Assembly: GCA_023415815.1 (NCBI GenBank) | Contig: JAEZJL010000336.1 | Location: 1 to 16,477 of the forward strand | Source of the DNA: Bacillota bacterium | GTDB lineage: Bacteria > Bacillota > Clostridia > Acetivibrionales > DTU013 | Direction: 5' to 3' | DNA: 16,477 nt | Part shown: positions 1-7,338 of the stretch, in pieces | How positions within the stretch are numbered: the stretch's first letter is position 1 | Layout: the number at the start of each line of letters is the position of its first letter | Notes under the pieces: model-generated | Seen by the model: the letters and a program-made list of their open reading frames with translations, nothing else | The model's database searches: none | What the model was told of the DNA's origin: nothing | Made by a program: the position numbers and the translations under genes

Positions 1-599
1 CCATAGCCCTGCTCCATTCCGGTATGAAGAAGTACGGGCTCTTTTCCGGCTTTGAATATATGGACATGGTGCAGGAGGTATATTTCAACTCCCTCCCCGT
101 AATCCTCCGCAGTTCCGCTTCTTCCGAGGCCGTACAGGCGGCCAGGGCGGCGGAGGAATTCAAGGAGAGCGTTATGCGGGTCTATAAGGACCTGCCTGTG
201 CAATTGATACACAAGGATATGCATCCGGTGAATTTGCTGCTGGACAGCGGCAACAGGCTGCTCGGCATCATCGATTTCGATTCCGCCGCAATAGGGCCGA
301 GAGTTTTCGACCCCTGCTACTGCTCGGCCTATATGCTGATAAACGGTTACGAGGATCACGATAAAAGGCGCAGGTGGTTTACATTGCTGAAATGCCTTGT
401 GCAGGGCTACGAAAGCGTCCAGAGCCTGGCGCCGGCCGAAAGGGAGGCCTTCTGGTGCGGCATGGAGGCCGCCCTGTTCATACTGGACGGGGTATTTTTC
501 AAGGTAAACAATACCAAGCTAGCCGAAAAGACGCGCCAGGTGATCACCTGGGTGCGGGACAACAAGACAAAAATCACAGACATCGTCGGATCACAGTAA
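1..599 (+). CDS. Aminoglycoside phosphotransferase-fold kinase, 3' part (5' end outside window)
   Basis: The reading frame is open to the left edge (codons from position 3 precede the first ATG at 24), so the gene almost certainly begins outside the window. The visible part has the C-lobe signature of the APH/choline kinase/CotS-like family. The catalytic loop H-K-D-M-H-P-V-N carries the catalytic Asp and the metal-binding Asn, and the motif I-I-D-F-D-S-A-A-I-G-P-R-V-F-D-P is the DFG-equivalent followed by the family's conserved G-P...D-P. Such enzymes phosphorylate small hydroxyl substrates (aminoglycosides, homoserine, choline, sugars) with ATP in the cytoplasm; the substrate cannot be told here. 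CotS/YsxE-like spore-coat kinases of Firmicutes share this fold. The gene ends with TAA just before a long hairpin and converges with the minus-strand operon. The family call is confident; the substrate is unknown. Confidence 0.8.
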   Translation, partial: IALLHSGMKKYGLFSGFEYMDMVQEVYFNSLPVILRSSASSEAVQAARAAEEFKESVMRVYKDLPVQLIHKDMHPVNLLLDSGNRLLGIIDFDSAAIGPRVFDPCYCSAYMLINGYEDHDKRRRWFTLLKCLVQGYESVQSLAPAEREAFWCGMEAALFILDGVFFKVNNTKLAEKTRQVITWVRDNKTKITDIVGSQ

Positions 600-602
600 C
601 AA

Positions 603-660
603 AAGGGGACATTCCTTAACGCAAAAGAGATACCCGTTAATCTGAAAGGAGTGTCCCCTT
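603..660. repeat. REP-like imperfect hairpin between convergent genes, also possible bidirectional terminator
   Basis: Left arm AAGGGGACATTCCTT (603-617) pairs with AAGGAGTGTCCCCTT (646-660) with one mismatch. Nested inside, TTAACG (616-621) pairs with CGTTAA (635-640). The right arm contains the stop codon of the minus-strand kinase gene (659-661). There is no T-tract directly after either arm, so it is a poor standard terminator. The GGGGACA core resembles the GTCCCC-type repetitive extragenic palindromes found with REP-associated tyrosine transposases in many bacteria; that comparison is from memory and untested. Confidence 0.5.
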
Positions 661-1240
661 ACCGCAGATACCTCTCGATAGCGTCCTCCCAATCAAGGTA
701 CAGCTCATTGTTCAATTTCCGGAGATGCCCGGCGAACCGGCCCAGGAGCTTCAGCGAGGCGAGGCCCTTGAACAGCTGGGTGGGTCTCCTTTTTTTCGTT
801 TTAAGCGCATGCACCGGGTCTATGACCTTCAGCCTGCCGTTTTTGGCGATGAATATATGCCGCAGCGGCCAGTCGACCCTGGGAAAGCCCAGCAGCTTTA
901 TATCGGCCAGCAGGGACAGAAGCTTCAGCGTCAGCGCTTCGGTCAGATCGCCTCTGGACTTGAGGTAATCCTCCAGCGATCCGGCTCTGAAATATTCCAT
1001 AATGATATAGTTCGGACCTGTTTCATAGAGCTCGGGGCTTATTCCGGATGAGTCCAGCATTTTATACGCGTCCGCTTCCCTGAGAGCCACCTCTTCCCGG
1101 GCGTAAATCTTGACGCAGACCCTGTCGGCCAGCCTGAAGACGGCGCCCTGGGAGCCTTTCCCTATCAGCGGGTAGGAGGTGGGGTTTTTTACTTTAACGA
1201 TATTGCCCGGAGTTACTATAATCGATCTGAAGTTATCCAT
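659..1240 (-). CDS. Atypical protein-kinase-like protein, paralogue 2
   Basis: A 193-aa single-domain kinase-fold protein. Visible elements in order are a glycine loop I-G-K-G-S-Q-G-A-V (about 27-35), the ATP-anchoring Lys44 in VCVKIY, the alpha-C Glu55, a hinge I-I-M-E-Y (79-83), a catalytic loop R-V-D-W-P-L-R-H-I-F with Asp123, and a metal-binding Asp141 in VIDPV (DFG-equivalent). The catalytic-loop Asn is replaced by His128 and the DFG Phe-Gly is absent, as in small Bud32/RIO-like and other atypical bacterial kinases. It is clearly paralogous to the next gene upstream (same MD-F-R-I-V start, NPT-YPLIG and RHI). Its ATG lies 8 nt inside the upstream gene, with AGGAGG at 1248-1253, so the two are translationally coupled. 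The lysine and both aspartates suggest activity is possible. Substrate unknown. Confidence 0.75.
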   Translation of the reverse strand: MDNFRSIIVTPGNIVKVKNPTSYPLIGKGSQGAVFRLADRVCVKIYAREEVALREADAYKMLDSSGISPELYETGPNYIIMEYFRAGSLEDYLKSRGDLTEALTLKLLSLLADIKLLGFPRVDWPLRHIFIAKNGRLKVIDPVHALKTKKRRPTQLFKGLASLKLLGRFAGHLRKLNNELYLDWEDAIERYLR

Positions 1241-1826
1241 TTATTTTTTCCTCCTTCGGCCCATCCGTCCATTCCAGATACAATTCCCTGTCTATAACCT
1301 TCACGTGCGCTAAGAAGGCCTCAAGCAAGCCCATGTCCCTGAGGGATCTGAGCAGTGAAGAGGGCTTCGGGCTCCTGAGGACGAATGAGTTTACGTGATC
1401 GATCACCTTTAGCGTATTCCGGCTGCCGACAAGGATATGGCGCATTGATACGTCCAGCCTTTTGAAGCCAAGGCGTTTCATTTCCTTTACTGCGTTTACG
1501 ATTTGTATCGACAGGGAGAAGGGTATACCCGCTTTTGCTTTGATATATTCATCCAGAGGCTGTCCTTTTACATATTCCATGACCAGGTAATTGCGGCCGT
1601 ACTCAAAAAGCCGGGGCAGGAGCGGAGAGTGTCTGCATTTTCTGTATGCGGCGGCCTCCCGTCCGGCTTCTTTCGCATTTGCGAAAATCTTGACACAGCG
1701 GCCGGAGTCAAGCAAAAACACGGCGCCCTGGTCTCCGAGACCGATAAGCGGATATGCCGTGGGATTGCGGACCTGTACCCTGTGATTTTGTCCTTCCGTA
1801 ACCTTAATATCCCTGAAATCATCCAT
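1233..1826 (-). CDS. Atypical protein-kinase-like protein, paralogue 1
   Basis: A 197-aa kinase-fold protein, about the length of the C-terminally minimal bacterial Ser/Thr kinase-like family. The glycine loop is I-G-L-G-D-Q-G-A-V-F (28-37), with Lys46 in CVKIF, Glu57, hinge L-V-M-E-Y-V-K-G, catalytic loop R-L-D-V-S-M-R-H-I-L with Asp125, and Asp143 in VIDHV. As in its tandem paralogue, His replaces the usual catalytic-loop Asn and the DFG Phe-Gly is missing. There is no transmembrane or sensor domain, so it is cytoplasmic. The ATG at 1826 follows GGAAAGG. It sits 53 nt downstream of the acyl carrier protein gene and overlaps the second kinase gene by 8 nt, so all are probably one transcript. 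The ORF retains the core catalytic residues. The substrate may be a partner protein in the same operon (inference only). Confidence 0.75.
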   Translation of the reverse strand: MDDFRDIKVTEGQNHRVQVRNPTAYPLIGLGDQGAVFLLDSGRCVKIFANAKEAGREAAAYRKCRHSPLLPRLFEYGRNYLVMEYVKGQPLDEYIKAKAGIPFSLSIQIVNAVKEMKRLGFKRLDVSMRHILVGSRNTLKVIDHVNSFVLRSPKPSSLLRSLRDMGLLEAFLAHVKVIDRELYLEWTDGPKEEKING

Positions 1827-1879
1827 TTTTTCAACCTTTCCGTCCGCTCCGGCAGGGCGCCGCGCCTTGCAGCCCGCTG

Positions 1880-2122
1880 TCAGCCCTTCTGCGGCTTCTC
1901 AAGCCTGGACAGGATTGTATGATAAATATCGCCCAGGTTTTTGAATTCGATGGCCTCTTCCATTGTAAATTCCACATTATACCTGTCCTCAAGCTTTGTG
2001 ATGACCGTCCAGTGCGACAGGGAGTCCCACTCGGGCACCGTCTCCACCGTGGAATCCTCCGAAAGGTTGGCAATATCGGTTTTCAGGCTTTCAGCGATCA
2101 GTGTCAGGAATTCGTTGTCCAT
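1880..2122 (-). CDS. Acyl carrier protein
   Basis: An 80-aa acidic protein of the usual ACP size. The phosphopantetheine attachment motif is E-W-D-S-L-S-H-W with Ser34, followed by helix II/III sequence rich in Asp/Glu (KLEDRYNVEFTMEEA). The Trp after S-L-S-H replaces the more common D-x-V-E of fatty-acid ACPs, which fits a dedicated carrier for a specialised pathway rather than the housekeeping AcpP. The ATG at 2122 has AGGAGG at 2129-2134 and lies 32 nt inside the end of the fkbH-like gene, so the two are translationally coupled. In known FkbH systems the partner ACP receives a glyceryl unit from 1,3-bisphosphoglycerate; that role is inferred from the pairing. Confidence 0.9.
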   Translation of the reverse strand: MDNEFLTLIAESLKTDIANLSEDSTVETVPEWDSLSHWTVITKLEDRYNVEFTMEEAIEFKNLGDIYHTILSRLEKPQKG

Positions 2123-3845
2123 CGTCTGCCTCCTGCGGATTTATATTAGCCTCTATGTAATCCGGACTTACGGGGTCGGCATTCTCCGGGAGGAAATAAA
2201 GCTTTTCCCTTTCGCCGCAGGCCTCTTCGATAAACCCCGCGTTTTTATAAAAATCTTCGTTGGCGTTATTTCTGCCTGTCCGGATATATCTGGCCCTTAT
2301 CCGGGTTATTCCTCTCCGCCGCAGCATCGTTACCGCCGTATAAAGGAAGGCATATTCGATGTTCCGGCCGAGCGCGCGGCAGCTGAGCAGGTAGCTGCCG
2401 ATCATGGCCGCGTCCTTTTCAACGGCGGCGATCAGCACTCCTATCAGCCCCAGCTCTCCGAACCTGTCGGACGCCGAGCAGGAAAGGACGGTAAAATGGC
2501 CGGAATCCGCCATTTTTGCTATTTCAGGCTGCTGATAACGGTTTGCCGTCATATTGAACTGGTTGGTCTTATGCAGCAGCTGGACTATGCGGGGGAAGGT
2601 GAACGGATTCGCATAGCCGACGGATATCCGCGTCCCCAGGCTCTCCAGGTAGGCCCCCGGCTCTTTGAACTGCGTCCTGATGTCCTCGCGCTTTTTATTG
2701 GAGCCTATGAGTTCGTTGCGGCATATGTCTTCTTTTGTGATAGCCAGCGATTCAAAGTCCGCCAGATCCCTAAGAACGCCGGCAAATTTTGCCGAGTCCT
2801 CCGGTACGTCCGCCACCCTTACGCAGGGAAGGGAAAGCCGGATATTTTCCCGCTCGAGCGGGCTGTCGTCGAAAAATACCAGGCTGTCCAGCCCGATATT
2901 CAGCTCTTCGGCGATTTCCGCCATATTGACGGCCTTGTCCTGCCAGTTTATCCTGAGTGCTGAAAAGTGCTTTGCCCGCAGCAGCATGTAGGGATGGTTT
3001 TCCATTATCTCAAGCGCATCCTCCGGATTGTTCTTGCTGTTTACGGCAAGAAGGATACCTCTGCCGTAAAGGTTCAGTATTTCCCTCTGAAAATCGTAGA
3101 AGCTTCTGCCGGGTCCCGTCAGGTCCAGCCTAACTCCCGAAATGCCGTCCTCTCCCGCGACGCCTCCCCAGAGAGTGTTGTCGAGGTCGAGCACGAGGCA
3201 TTTTTTATTTTTGGATTTGAGCGGGAGGATATATCTGAGATACTCGGCCGCCAGGAGCTGCGAGAACCGCAGGGACAGGGGGCTGCTTGCGGAGTAGAGG
3301 AGCCTTTTGTCCAGCGCCCTCATATGGCCGTAATATGCGCACAGGCCGTTATAATCGAATATATATGTATTTTCCCCTGAGCCCGCCAGCTTCTCCAGCC
3401 GGGAATTCAGCTCCGAAACCATCTGCTTCAGTCCGGGGGCCGATTTTCCGTCCAGGATCCCGAGAGGGGAATGATATGGGACACGAAAATTGTTGATGAT
3501 GATCTTTGCTCCCGTATGCGAGCCAATCGCATGGACGACGTCCGATATCCGGCCCGCTGCTTCGCTGATGAGCTCTTCCTTCTCGCCGCCGCTTTTTTGA
3601 AGAGTCCTGAATTCATACCATCCGGGGAACAGCAGCTCCCCTTCGAGAAACAGTATTATCAGCTCCGGCTTTCCGGCATACAGTCCGCTTTGTCCGGAAA
3701 GGACCTCCTGGTTGTACTGGTTGAACGGCGAATCGTATATTTCAGCGCTCAGTCCGTATGCTTCGCACTGTTCCCTGAGGTACCGGCCCAGATAGTCGGT
3801 GGTGCAGTTGCCCAGAAGGGCTATATTGATCGAATCAGGCGTCAT
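2091..3845 (-). CDS. FkbH-like protein (HAD-superfamily phosphatase/transferase with GNAT domain)
   Basis: A 584-aa protein with the three-part FkbH layout. The N-terminal SGNH-like region covers about residues 1-200. The HAD subfamily IIIC domain contains L-V-L-D-L-D-N-T-L-W-G-G-V (Asp220 and Asp222 as nucleophile and acid/base), then A-V-N-S-K-N-N as motif II and V-F-F-D-D-S-P as motif IV. The C-terminal acetyltransferase-like domain (about 400-560) contains GELGLIGV and a late R-x-x-x-R-N-N-A-N-E-D-F-Y motif. Known family members take D-1,3-bisphosphoglycerate, dephosphorylate it and load glyceryl onto an ACP; related proteins occur in glycan and polyketide clusters. The ATG at 3845 has a GGAGGTGA ribosome binding site. 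The gene lies 19 nt after the MaoC-like gene and overlaps the ACP gene. No polyketide synthase is nearby, so the final product is not evident. Confidence 0.88.
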   Translation of the reverse strand: MTPDSINIALLGNCTTDYLGRYLREQCEAYGLSAEIYDSPFNQYNQEVLSGQSGLYAGKPELIILFLEGELLFPGWYEFRTLQKSGGEKEELISEAAGRISDVVHAIGSHTGAKIIINNFRVPYHSPLGILDGKSAPGLKQMVSELNSRLEKLAGSGENTYIFDYNGLCAYYGHMRALDKRLLYSASSPLSLRFSQLLAAEYLRYILPLKSKNKKCLVLDLDNTLWGGVAGEDGISGVRLDLTGPGRSFYDFQREILNLYGRGILLAVNSKNNPEDALEIMENHPYMLLRAKHFSALRINWQDKAVNMAEIAEELNIGLDSLVFFDDSPLERENIRLSLPCVRVADVPEDSAKFAGVLRDLADFESLAITKEDICRNELIGSNKKREDIRTQFKEPGAYLESLGTRISVGYANPFTFPRIVQLLHKTNQFNMTANRYQQPEIAKMADSGHFTVLSCSASDRFGELGLIGVLIAAVEKDAAMIGSYLLSCRALGRNIEYAFLYTAVTMLRRRGITRIRARYIRTGRNNANEDFYKNAGFIEEACGEREKLYFLPENADPVSPDYIEANINPQEADDGQRIPDTDR

Positions 3846-3864
3846 CGGCTGTCACCTCCATAAT

Positions 3865-4287
3865 TCATACAGATACCTTCGAGGTGCATTTAGCGGCGAG
3901 GACTCCTTCATGGGTCCGGATTTCGAATTTCAGCGTGAGGATGTTCAGCTTCAAGGCATTTTCATTGTTTTTATCCACCACCCGGCCCGATATCCGGATG
4001 GTGTCGCCGACTCTGACGGGGGTTATGAAATCTATTTTGTGGGAAAGGCAGATGGAGCCTTCTCCCGGAAACTGCATACCGATAATGCCTGATATGAACG
4101 AAGCGGTCAGCAGCCCGTGGACGCTCCTGGAGCCCAGACCTCTTGACCTGCAGTATTCGTCGTCCATATGGACCGGATTGTAGTCGCCGGTGAAATCGGC
4201 GAACAGCTGGACCATTGCGGAGGTGACTGTTTTTTCCATGGAAATGCCGTCGCCGACGCTTATGCTCTCAAATCTGGATAAATGCAC
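3865..4287 (-). CDS. MaoC-like (R)-specific enoyl hydratase-type protein
   Basis: A 140-aa hot-dog-fold protein of the single-domain MaoC/PhaJ size. The hydratase dyad is present as D35-Y-N-P-V-H40, followed by G-S-R-S-V-H-G-L-L, matching the family's A/S-x-x-V-H-G helix. Family members hydrate trans-2-enoyl-CoA (or enoyl-ACP) to the (R)-3-hydroxy thioester. The start is GTG at 4287, chosen because GGTGGG (4293-4298) sits 6 nt upstream and the frame opens with the family's usual short lead-in. It is the first gene of the FkbH-ACP-kinase unit and has its own promoter candidate. The ACP two genes downstream could carry its substrate; this is inferred from position. Confidence 0.85.
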   Translation of the reverse strand: MHLSRFESISVGDGISMEKTVTSAMVQLFADFTGDYNPVHMDDEYCRSRGLGSRSVHGLLTASFISGIIGMQFPGEGSICLSHKIDFITPVRVGDTIRISGRVVDKNNENALKLNILTLKFEIRTHEGVLAAKCTSKVSV

Positions 4288-4317
4288 AAATGTCCCACCT
4301 ATTTAAAATCCTTATAT

Positions 4318-4347
4318 ATTGTATTATGCTTATTACATTTATGTTAA
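4318..4347 (-). promoter_or_regulatory. Sigma-A-type promoter candidate for the MaoC-FkbH-ACP-kinase unit
   Basis: On the minus strand TTAACA (4347-4342) and TACAAT (4323-4318) are separated by 18 nt. This places transcription start near 4311, about 24 nt before the GTG start and just upstream of the ribosome binding site. The -35 box is followed by TAAAT, an extension shared with two other promoter candidates in the window. Confidence 0.55.
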
Positions 4348-4366
4348 TGATTAATGGTGTTGAAAG

Positions 4367-4393
4367 AGCCTGTACCGCGGCTGCGGACAGGCT
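4367..4393 (-). terminator. Terminator hairpin at the end of the propeller gene pair
   Basis: AGCCTGT (4367-4373) pairs with ACAGGCT (4387-4393), and the inner CCGC (4375-4378) pairs with GCGG (4383-4386) around a 4-nt loop, with a single bulged base. The stop codon of the propeller gene (4394-4392) lies in the stem. In the minus direction the stem is followed by CTTTC, a short T-tract. It splits the leftward genes into two transcription units, though readthrough is possible. Confidence 0.6.
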
Positions 4394-5741
4394 ACCTTTT
4401 ATCGATGTTTTTCAGATATTCATAGGTGATTTGTGAAAACCCGGTGCCCGGGATGATGGGCTGGTCGGGTTTTACACAGGCGTTCGGGGCCGGGCTCGCG
4501 GCTTTTTCTTTTGAAGCCGCGTCGCCGGAGGGCCCTGCGGGCTCCGCCGCCCTGTCCGGCACGGCCTTTGTCTGGCGCGTCGCCGCTTCCAGCCTCTCCA
4601 GCCTCTCGGACATCAGCTTTATATTTTTAGTTATTTCATATAGGCCGGTTGAAATTGCATTCAATTTGCCCAGCATTACACTCTCGAATTCATCCATGGA
4701 TGCGCTGTCCTCCTTTTTGTCGTTGAAATCATTGATAAACGCCGGCCTGAAGCCGTCGGATATATTTGCGGGCACCTCGGTGCATCCGTTATACAGGCCG
4801 TCTTCGGGGTAATTCGTCAAAAATTTTATTAGATGGATCACCTCGTTTTCGGAAAAACTGTACCTGTCCGGCTTACTCCAGGTGGCGCCGCTGTCTGAGG
4901 AGGTGCAGTATAATATGCGGTCTTCCCTGACCCAGTAAACGACCAGCCTGCTTCCCAGACTTATTATCGACGAGATAGCGAAAGAGTAAGGCGACGAGGC
5001 CAGCACCGTTTCAAAGCAGCCGCTTTCGCCGCGGCGGGCTCTGGTGTAGACCAGCTCGAATTTGTGCTCGCTGCTTCTTTGCGTACAGATATGCAGATTT
5101 GAACGGCTGTCGGCCGCCGCAGAAAGAAGCAGCTCCCCGTTTATGCCCGATGGGCTGTCCAGGGCTATGAAATCGCTAAGTGACTCCCCGCCGTCTTTAA
5201 GTATCCTGTAGCCCGGCCTGTTCTGCTTTTCCGGGGACTTTATATAGAGCACATAAAGATCTCCTCCGGCTCCGCTTACGACGATATAGGCCTTTGAGGT
5301 CCTGCCTACGTAGTCTATCGCTTTGAGGGGGGTCAAACCGCCGCCGCCGGACTGCCGGCAGACGAGGGCTCTTTTCCCGTGTATGTCGGTCACATAAAAG
5401 AAGCAGATATTGCCCGACGCCGAGCATATATGCGGATATTTGCCGCGGGCCTCGCGGTCGGTATTTTCCGATACCGGCTGTACCTTCCAGGAGCCGTTTT
5501 CACCTGTGATATACAGAAGATCGCCCTGTTCGTCCTGGCAGAGTATGTGTACCGTGTCCGAGCCGTCGAGGTGCGCGCTGAAGCCGGGCAGGGCGGTCTT
5601 GAAAATGACCTCGGCCGGAATCCATGGCCCCGCCGCGCCCGGTCTGCCGGCGCAGAGCCCGGCATAGGGCTTGTGGTATATGCTTATAAGCTGGCCCGTG
5701 GACGTTTTCAATATGTACTGGTTTTTATTTATTAGAAACAC
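4392..5741 (-). CDS. Asp-box beta-propeller protein with coiled coil and conserved C-terminal tail, paralogue 1
   Basis: A 449-aa protein with no signal peptide or membrane segment. Residues 1-345 contain repeating four-strand units of about 50 residues (for example D-x-V-H-I-L-C-Q-D, D-L-Y-V-L-Y, S-N-L-H-I-C-T-Q, R-L-V-V-Y-W), as in beta-propellers. One clear Asp-box, S-S-D-S-G-A-T-W, is at 281-288, as in sialidase/BNR proteins; no sialidase active-site arginine triad was identified. About 347-390 is a heptad-like coiled coil (KLNAISTGLYEI, ERLERLE), then a Pro/Ala-rich linker, then the tail P-G-T-G-F-S-Q-I-T-Y-E-Y-L-K-N. The start is GTG at 5741, preceded by GAGGCGG; the overlapping ATG at 5744 is out of frame. 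The function is unknown. It probably binds protein or glycan and oligomerises through the coiled coil. It is 63 nt downstream of its paralogue. Confidence 0.7.
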   Translation of the reverse strand: MFLINKNQYILKTSTGQLISIYHKPYAGLCAGRPGAAGPWIPAEVIFKTALPGFSAHLDGSDTVHILCQDEQGDLLYITGENGSWKVQPVSENTDREARGKYPHICSASGNICFFYVTDIHGKRALVCRQSGGGGLTPLKAIDYVGRTSKAYIVVSGAGGDLYVLYIKSPEKQNRPGYRILKDGGESLSDFIALDSPSGINGELLLSAAADSRSNLHICTQRSSEHKFELVYTRARRGESGCFETVLASSPYSFAISSIISLGSRLVVYWVREDRILYCTSSDSGATWSKPDRYSFSENEVIHLIKFLTNYPEDGLYNGCTEVPANISDGFRPAFINDFNDKKEDSASMDEFESVMLGKLNAISTGLYEITKNIKLMSERLERLEAATRQTKAVPDRAAEPAGPSGDAASKEKAASPAPNACVKPDQPIIPGTGFSQITYEYLKNIDKR

Positions 5742-5804
5742 TCATACCGCCTCTTTTCTCACATTATATTTCGAACCGGACGGAACTGTTCACGGATTCA
5801 TGCA

Positions 5805-7199
5805 TTATTCCTTTTTTCTCAGGTTTTTCAGGTATTCCGGCGTGACGCCCGTAAAGCCGTGCCCCGGCATGAGGGAGGACGCCGCGCCGGCCCCGGCTTC
5901 AACGGCGCTGTCGGGCCGCCTGTCGGCGGCGGGGCCTGAAGACCTGCTTTTCTTTTCGGGTCGGACCGCGCTTGCTTTTTCCAGCGACTCCAGCCTTGCG
6001 TCCAGCGTCTCGAGTTTTCTGCCGATATCGCCCACTGACTGCCTCAGAAGCTCCATGCCGTGCGTGCTTTGCCCCAGCAGCCGGCTGATCAGCTCCCTCA
6101 GCTCGTCAGTGATCAGATGGCTTGGCCTGGGATAAAAATCGTTTAAAAAAGCAAGCTGAAAACCGGCTCCGATTTTGCCCGGAAGGGGGTTTATGCAGGA
6201 GCCCTCGTATTCCCCGTGCATATTGGACCTGTACGATATGCAGCACAGAGGGGCGGAATCCTTGAATTCATATGTCTCCCGTTTTCCCCAGGTCAGGCCG
6301 TTATCGACCGAAAGCCTGTAATAGATGCTGTTTTCCATAAACCAATAGAGGATTATGCAGTTTTCCAACGCCGTCACGGAGGAGTTGCAAAAAGGGTATT
6401 TGTCGTGCGACCAGATGATATGGTCAACCCATTTGTCTTCGTCGAAGCGCTTTACCGTGCATATTAGCTCATACCCCTGAGGGCTGTCCGTCTGCCTGAG
6501 AATGTATATATTGTCCTGGCAATCTACCGCCGCGGACAGGAGGCCGCTGTTTTCCCCGCAGTATGCCGCCTGGCTGAAATCGCTCCATGTACCGGTACCG
6601 GACAGAAATTTTTTGTACCCCGTGACGTACGTGCCGTCCGCCTTTTTATTATAGAACAGGTATGGATTCTGCCTGCCGTCCGTAACCGCGATATACGGCG
6701 CCTTTGTGTAAATTGCGTCGCCGATGGATTCCTGCTGCACAGGACTGTCCGCACCGTCCAGGCTGTGGACGGCGATACGGCAGTCCGAGGCGTCGCCTGT
6801 AATATGGAAGAGCATTACCTTTCCGTCCGCCTGCAATATCTCCGGAAACATATTCGGTATATTGCCCGCCGCTTCGCTTTCTATTATTTGCACAAGCCTT
6901 TCCTGGCCGCTTTTCAATTGGATATGGACGATGTTTTTCGAATGATCCTGACAGAGGATATGTATATCGTCCTTACTGTCGATGCATGCGCTGAAAAATT
7001 GATGTGCGTCCCTGCGGAGAGGCAGCGCCCCTCCCCAGAAATTCTCCCTGAGCCTGACGTCCGGCTGGGGCGGATCACACCCTATCCGCTCCCTGTTCAG
7101 ACAGCTCAGGACGATTTCATTATTGCGCGTTAAGCTTATCTTATAAACCTTTCCGCACGCCTTCTTAAGAATAAACACTCTTTTACCTATATCAAACAT
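5805..7199 (-). CDS. Asp-box beta-propeller protein with coiled coil and conserved C-terminal tail, paralogue 2
   Basis: A 464-aa paralogue of the preceding propeller gene, with the same order: propeller-like repeats, one Asp-box S-V-D-N-G-L-T-W (297-304), a coiled coil (LLRQSVGDIGRKLETLDARL), an Ala/Pro/Ser-rich linker and the tail P-G-H-G-F-T-G-V-T-P-E-Y-L-K-N. The start ATG at 7199 was chosen over the TTG at 7217 because it aligns with the paralogue's first residue (MF-I...V-ILK) and has a G-rich Shine-Dalgarno-like run (7206-7212) 6 nt upstream. There is no signal peptide, so it is expected in the cytoplasm. It is the first gene of the leftward unit and diverges from gvpA1 across a 139-bp gap, suggesting co-regulation with gas vesicle genes. 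Function unknown. Confidence 0.7.
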   Translation of the reverse strand: MFDIGKRVFILKKACGKVYKISLTRNNEIVLSCLNRERIGCDPPQPDVRLRENFWGGALPLRRDAHQFFSACIDSKDDIHILCQDHSKNIVHIQLKSGQERLVQIIESEAAGNIPNMFPEILQADGKVMLFHITGDASDCRIAVHSLDGADSPVQQESIGDAIYTKAPYIAVTDGRQNPYLFYNKKADGTYVTGYKKFLSGTGTWSDFSQAAYCGENSGLLSAAVDCQDNIYILRQTDSPQGYELICTVKRFDEDKWVDHIIWSHDKYPFCNSSVTALENCIILYWFMENSIYYRLSVDNGLTWGKRETYEFKDSAPLCCISYRSNMHGEYEGSCINPLPGKIGAGFQLAFLNDFYPRPSHLITDELRELISRLLGQSTHGMELLRQSVGDIGRKLETLDARLESLEKASAVRPEKKSRSSGPAADRRPDSAVEAGAGAASSLMPGHGFTGVTPEYLKNLRKKE

Positions 7200-7338
7200 A
7201 CTCTGCCCCCCCAACAAAAGCTCACAGTATATTACTATTTTCCCGCAGGCAAATTTATGGCATATACAAGCTTATCTGGTGATATTTTGGTATTCATCCT
7301 CATACAAATAAATGATTGTAATTTTAGAGGTGAAATAT
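7200..7338. promoter_or_regulatory. Divergent promoter region between propeller genes and gvp cluster
   Basis: An AT-rich 139-bp gap between divergent genes must hold both start sites. For the leftward genes the best -10 is TATACT (minus strand, 7231-7226), with a weak TTGCCT 15 nt upstream. For gvpA1 no convincing -35/-10 pair was found; TTGGTA (7287-7292) has only a weak AAATGA partner. The GAGGTGA Shine-Dalgarno for gvpA1 is at 7327-7333. Confidence 0.35.

Noticed and set aside
1941..2963. Long 340-codon + strand frame
   Set aside because: It is the antisense shadow of the fkbH-like gene, with no family similarity or ribosome binding site.
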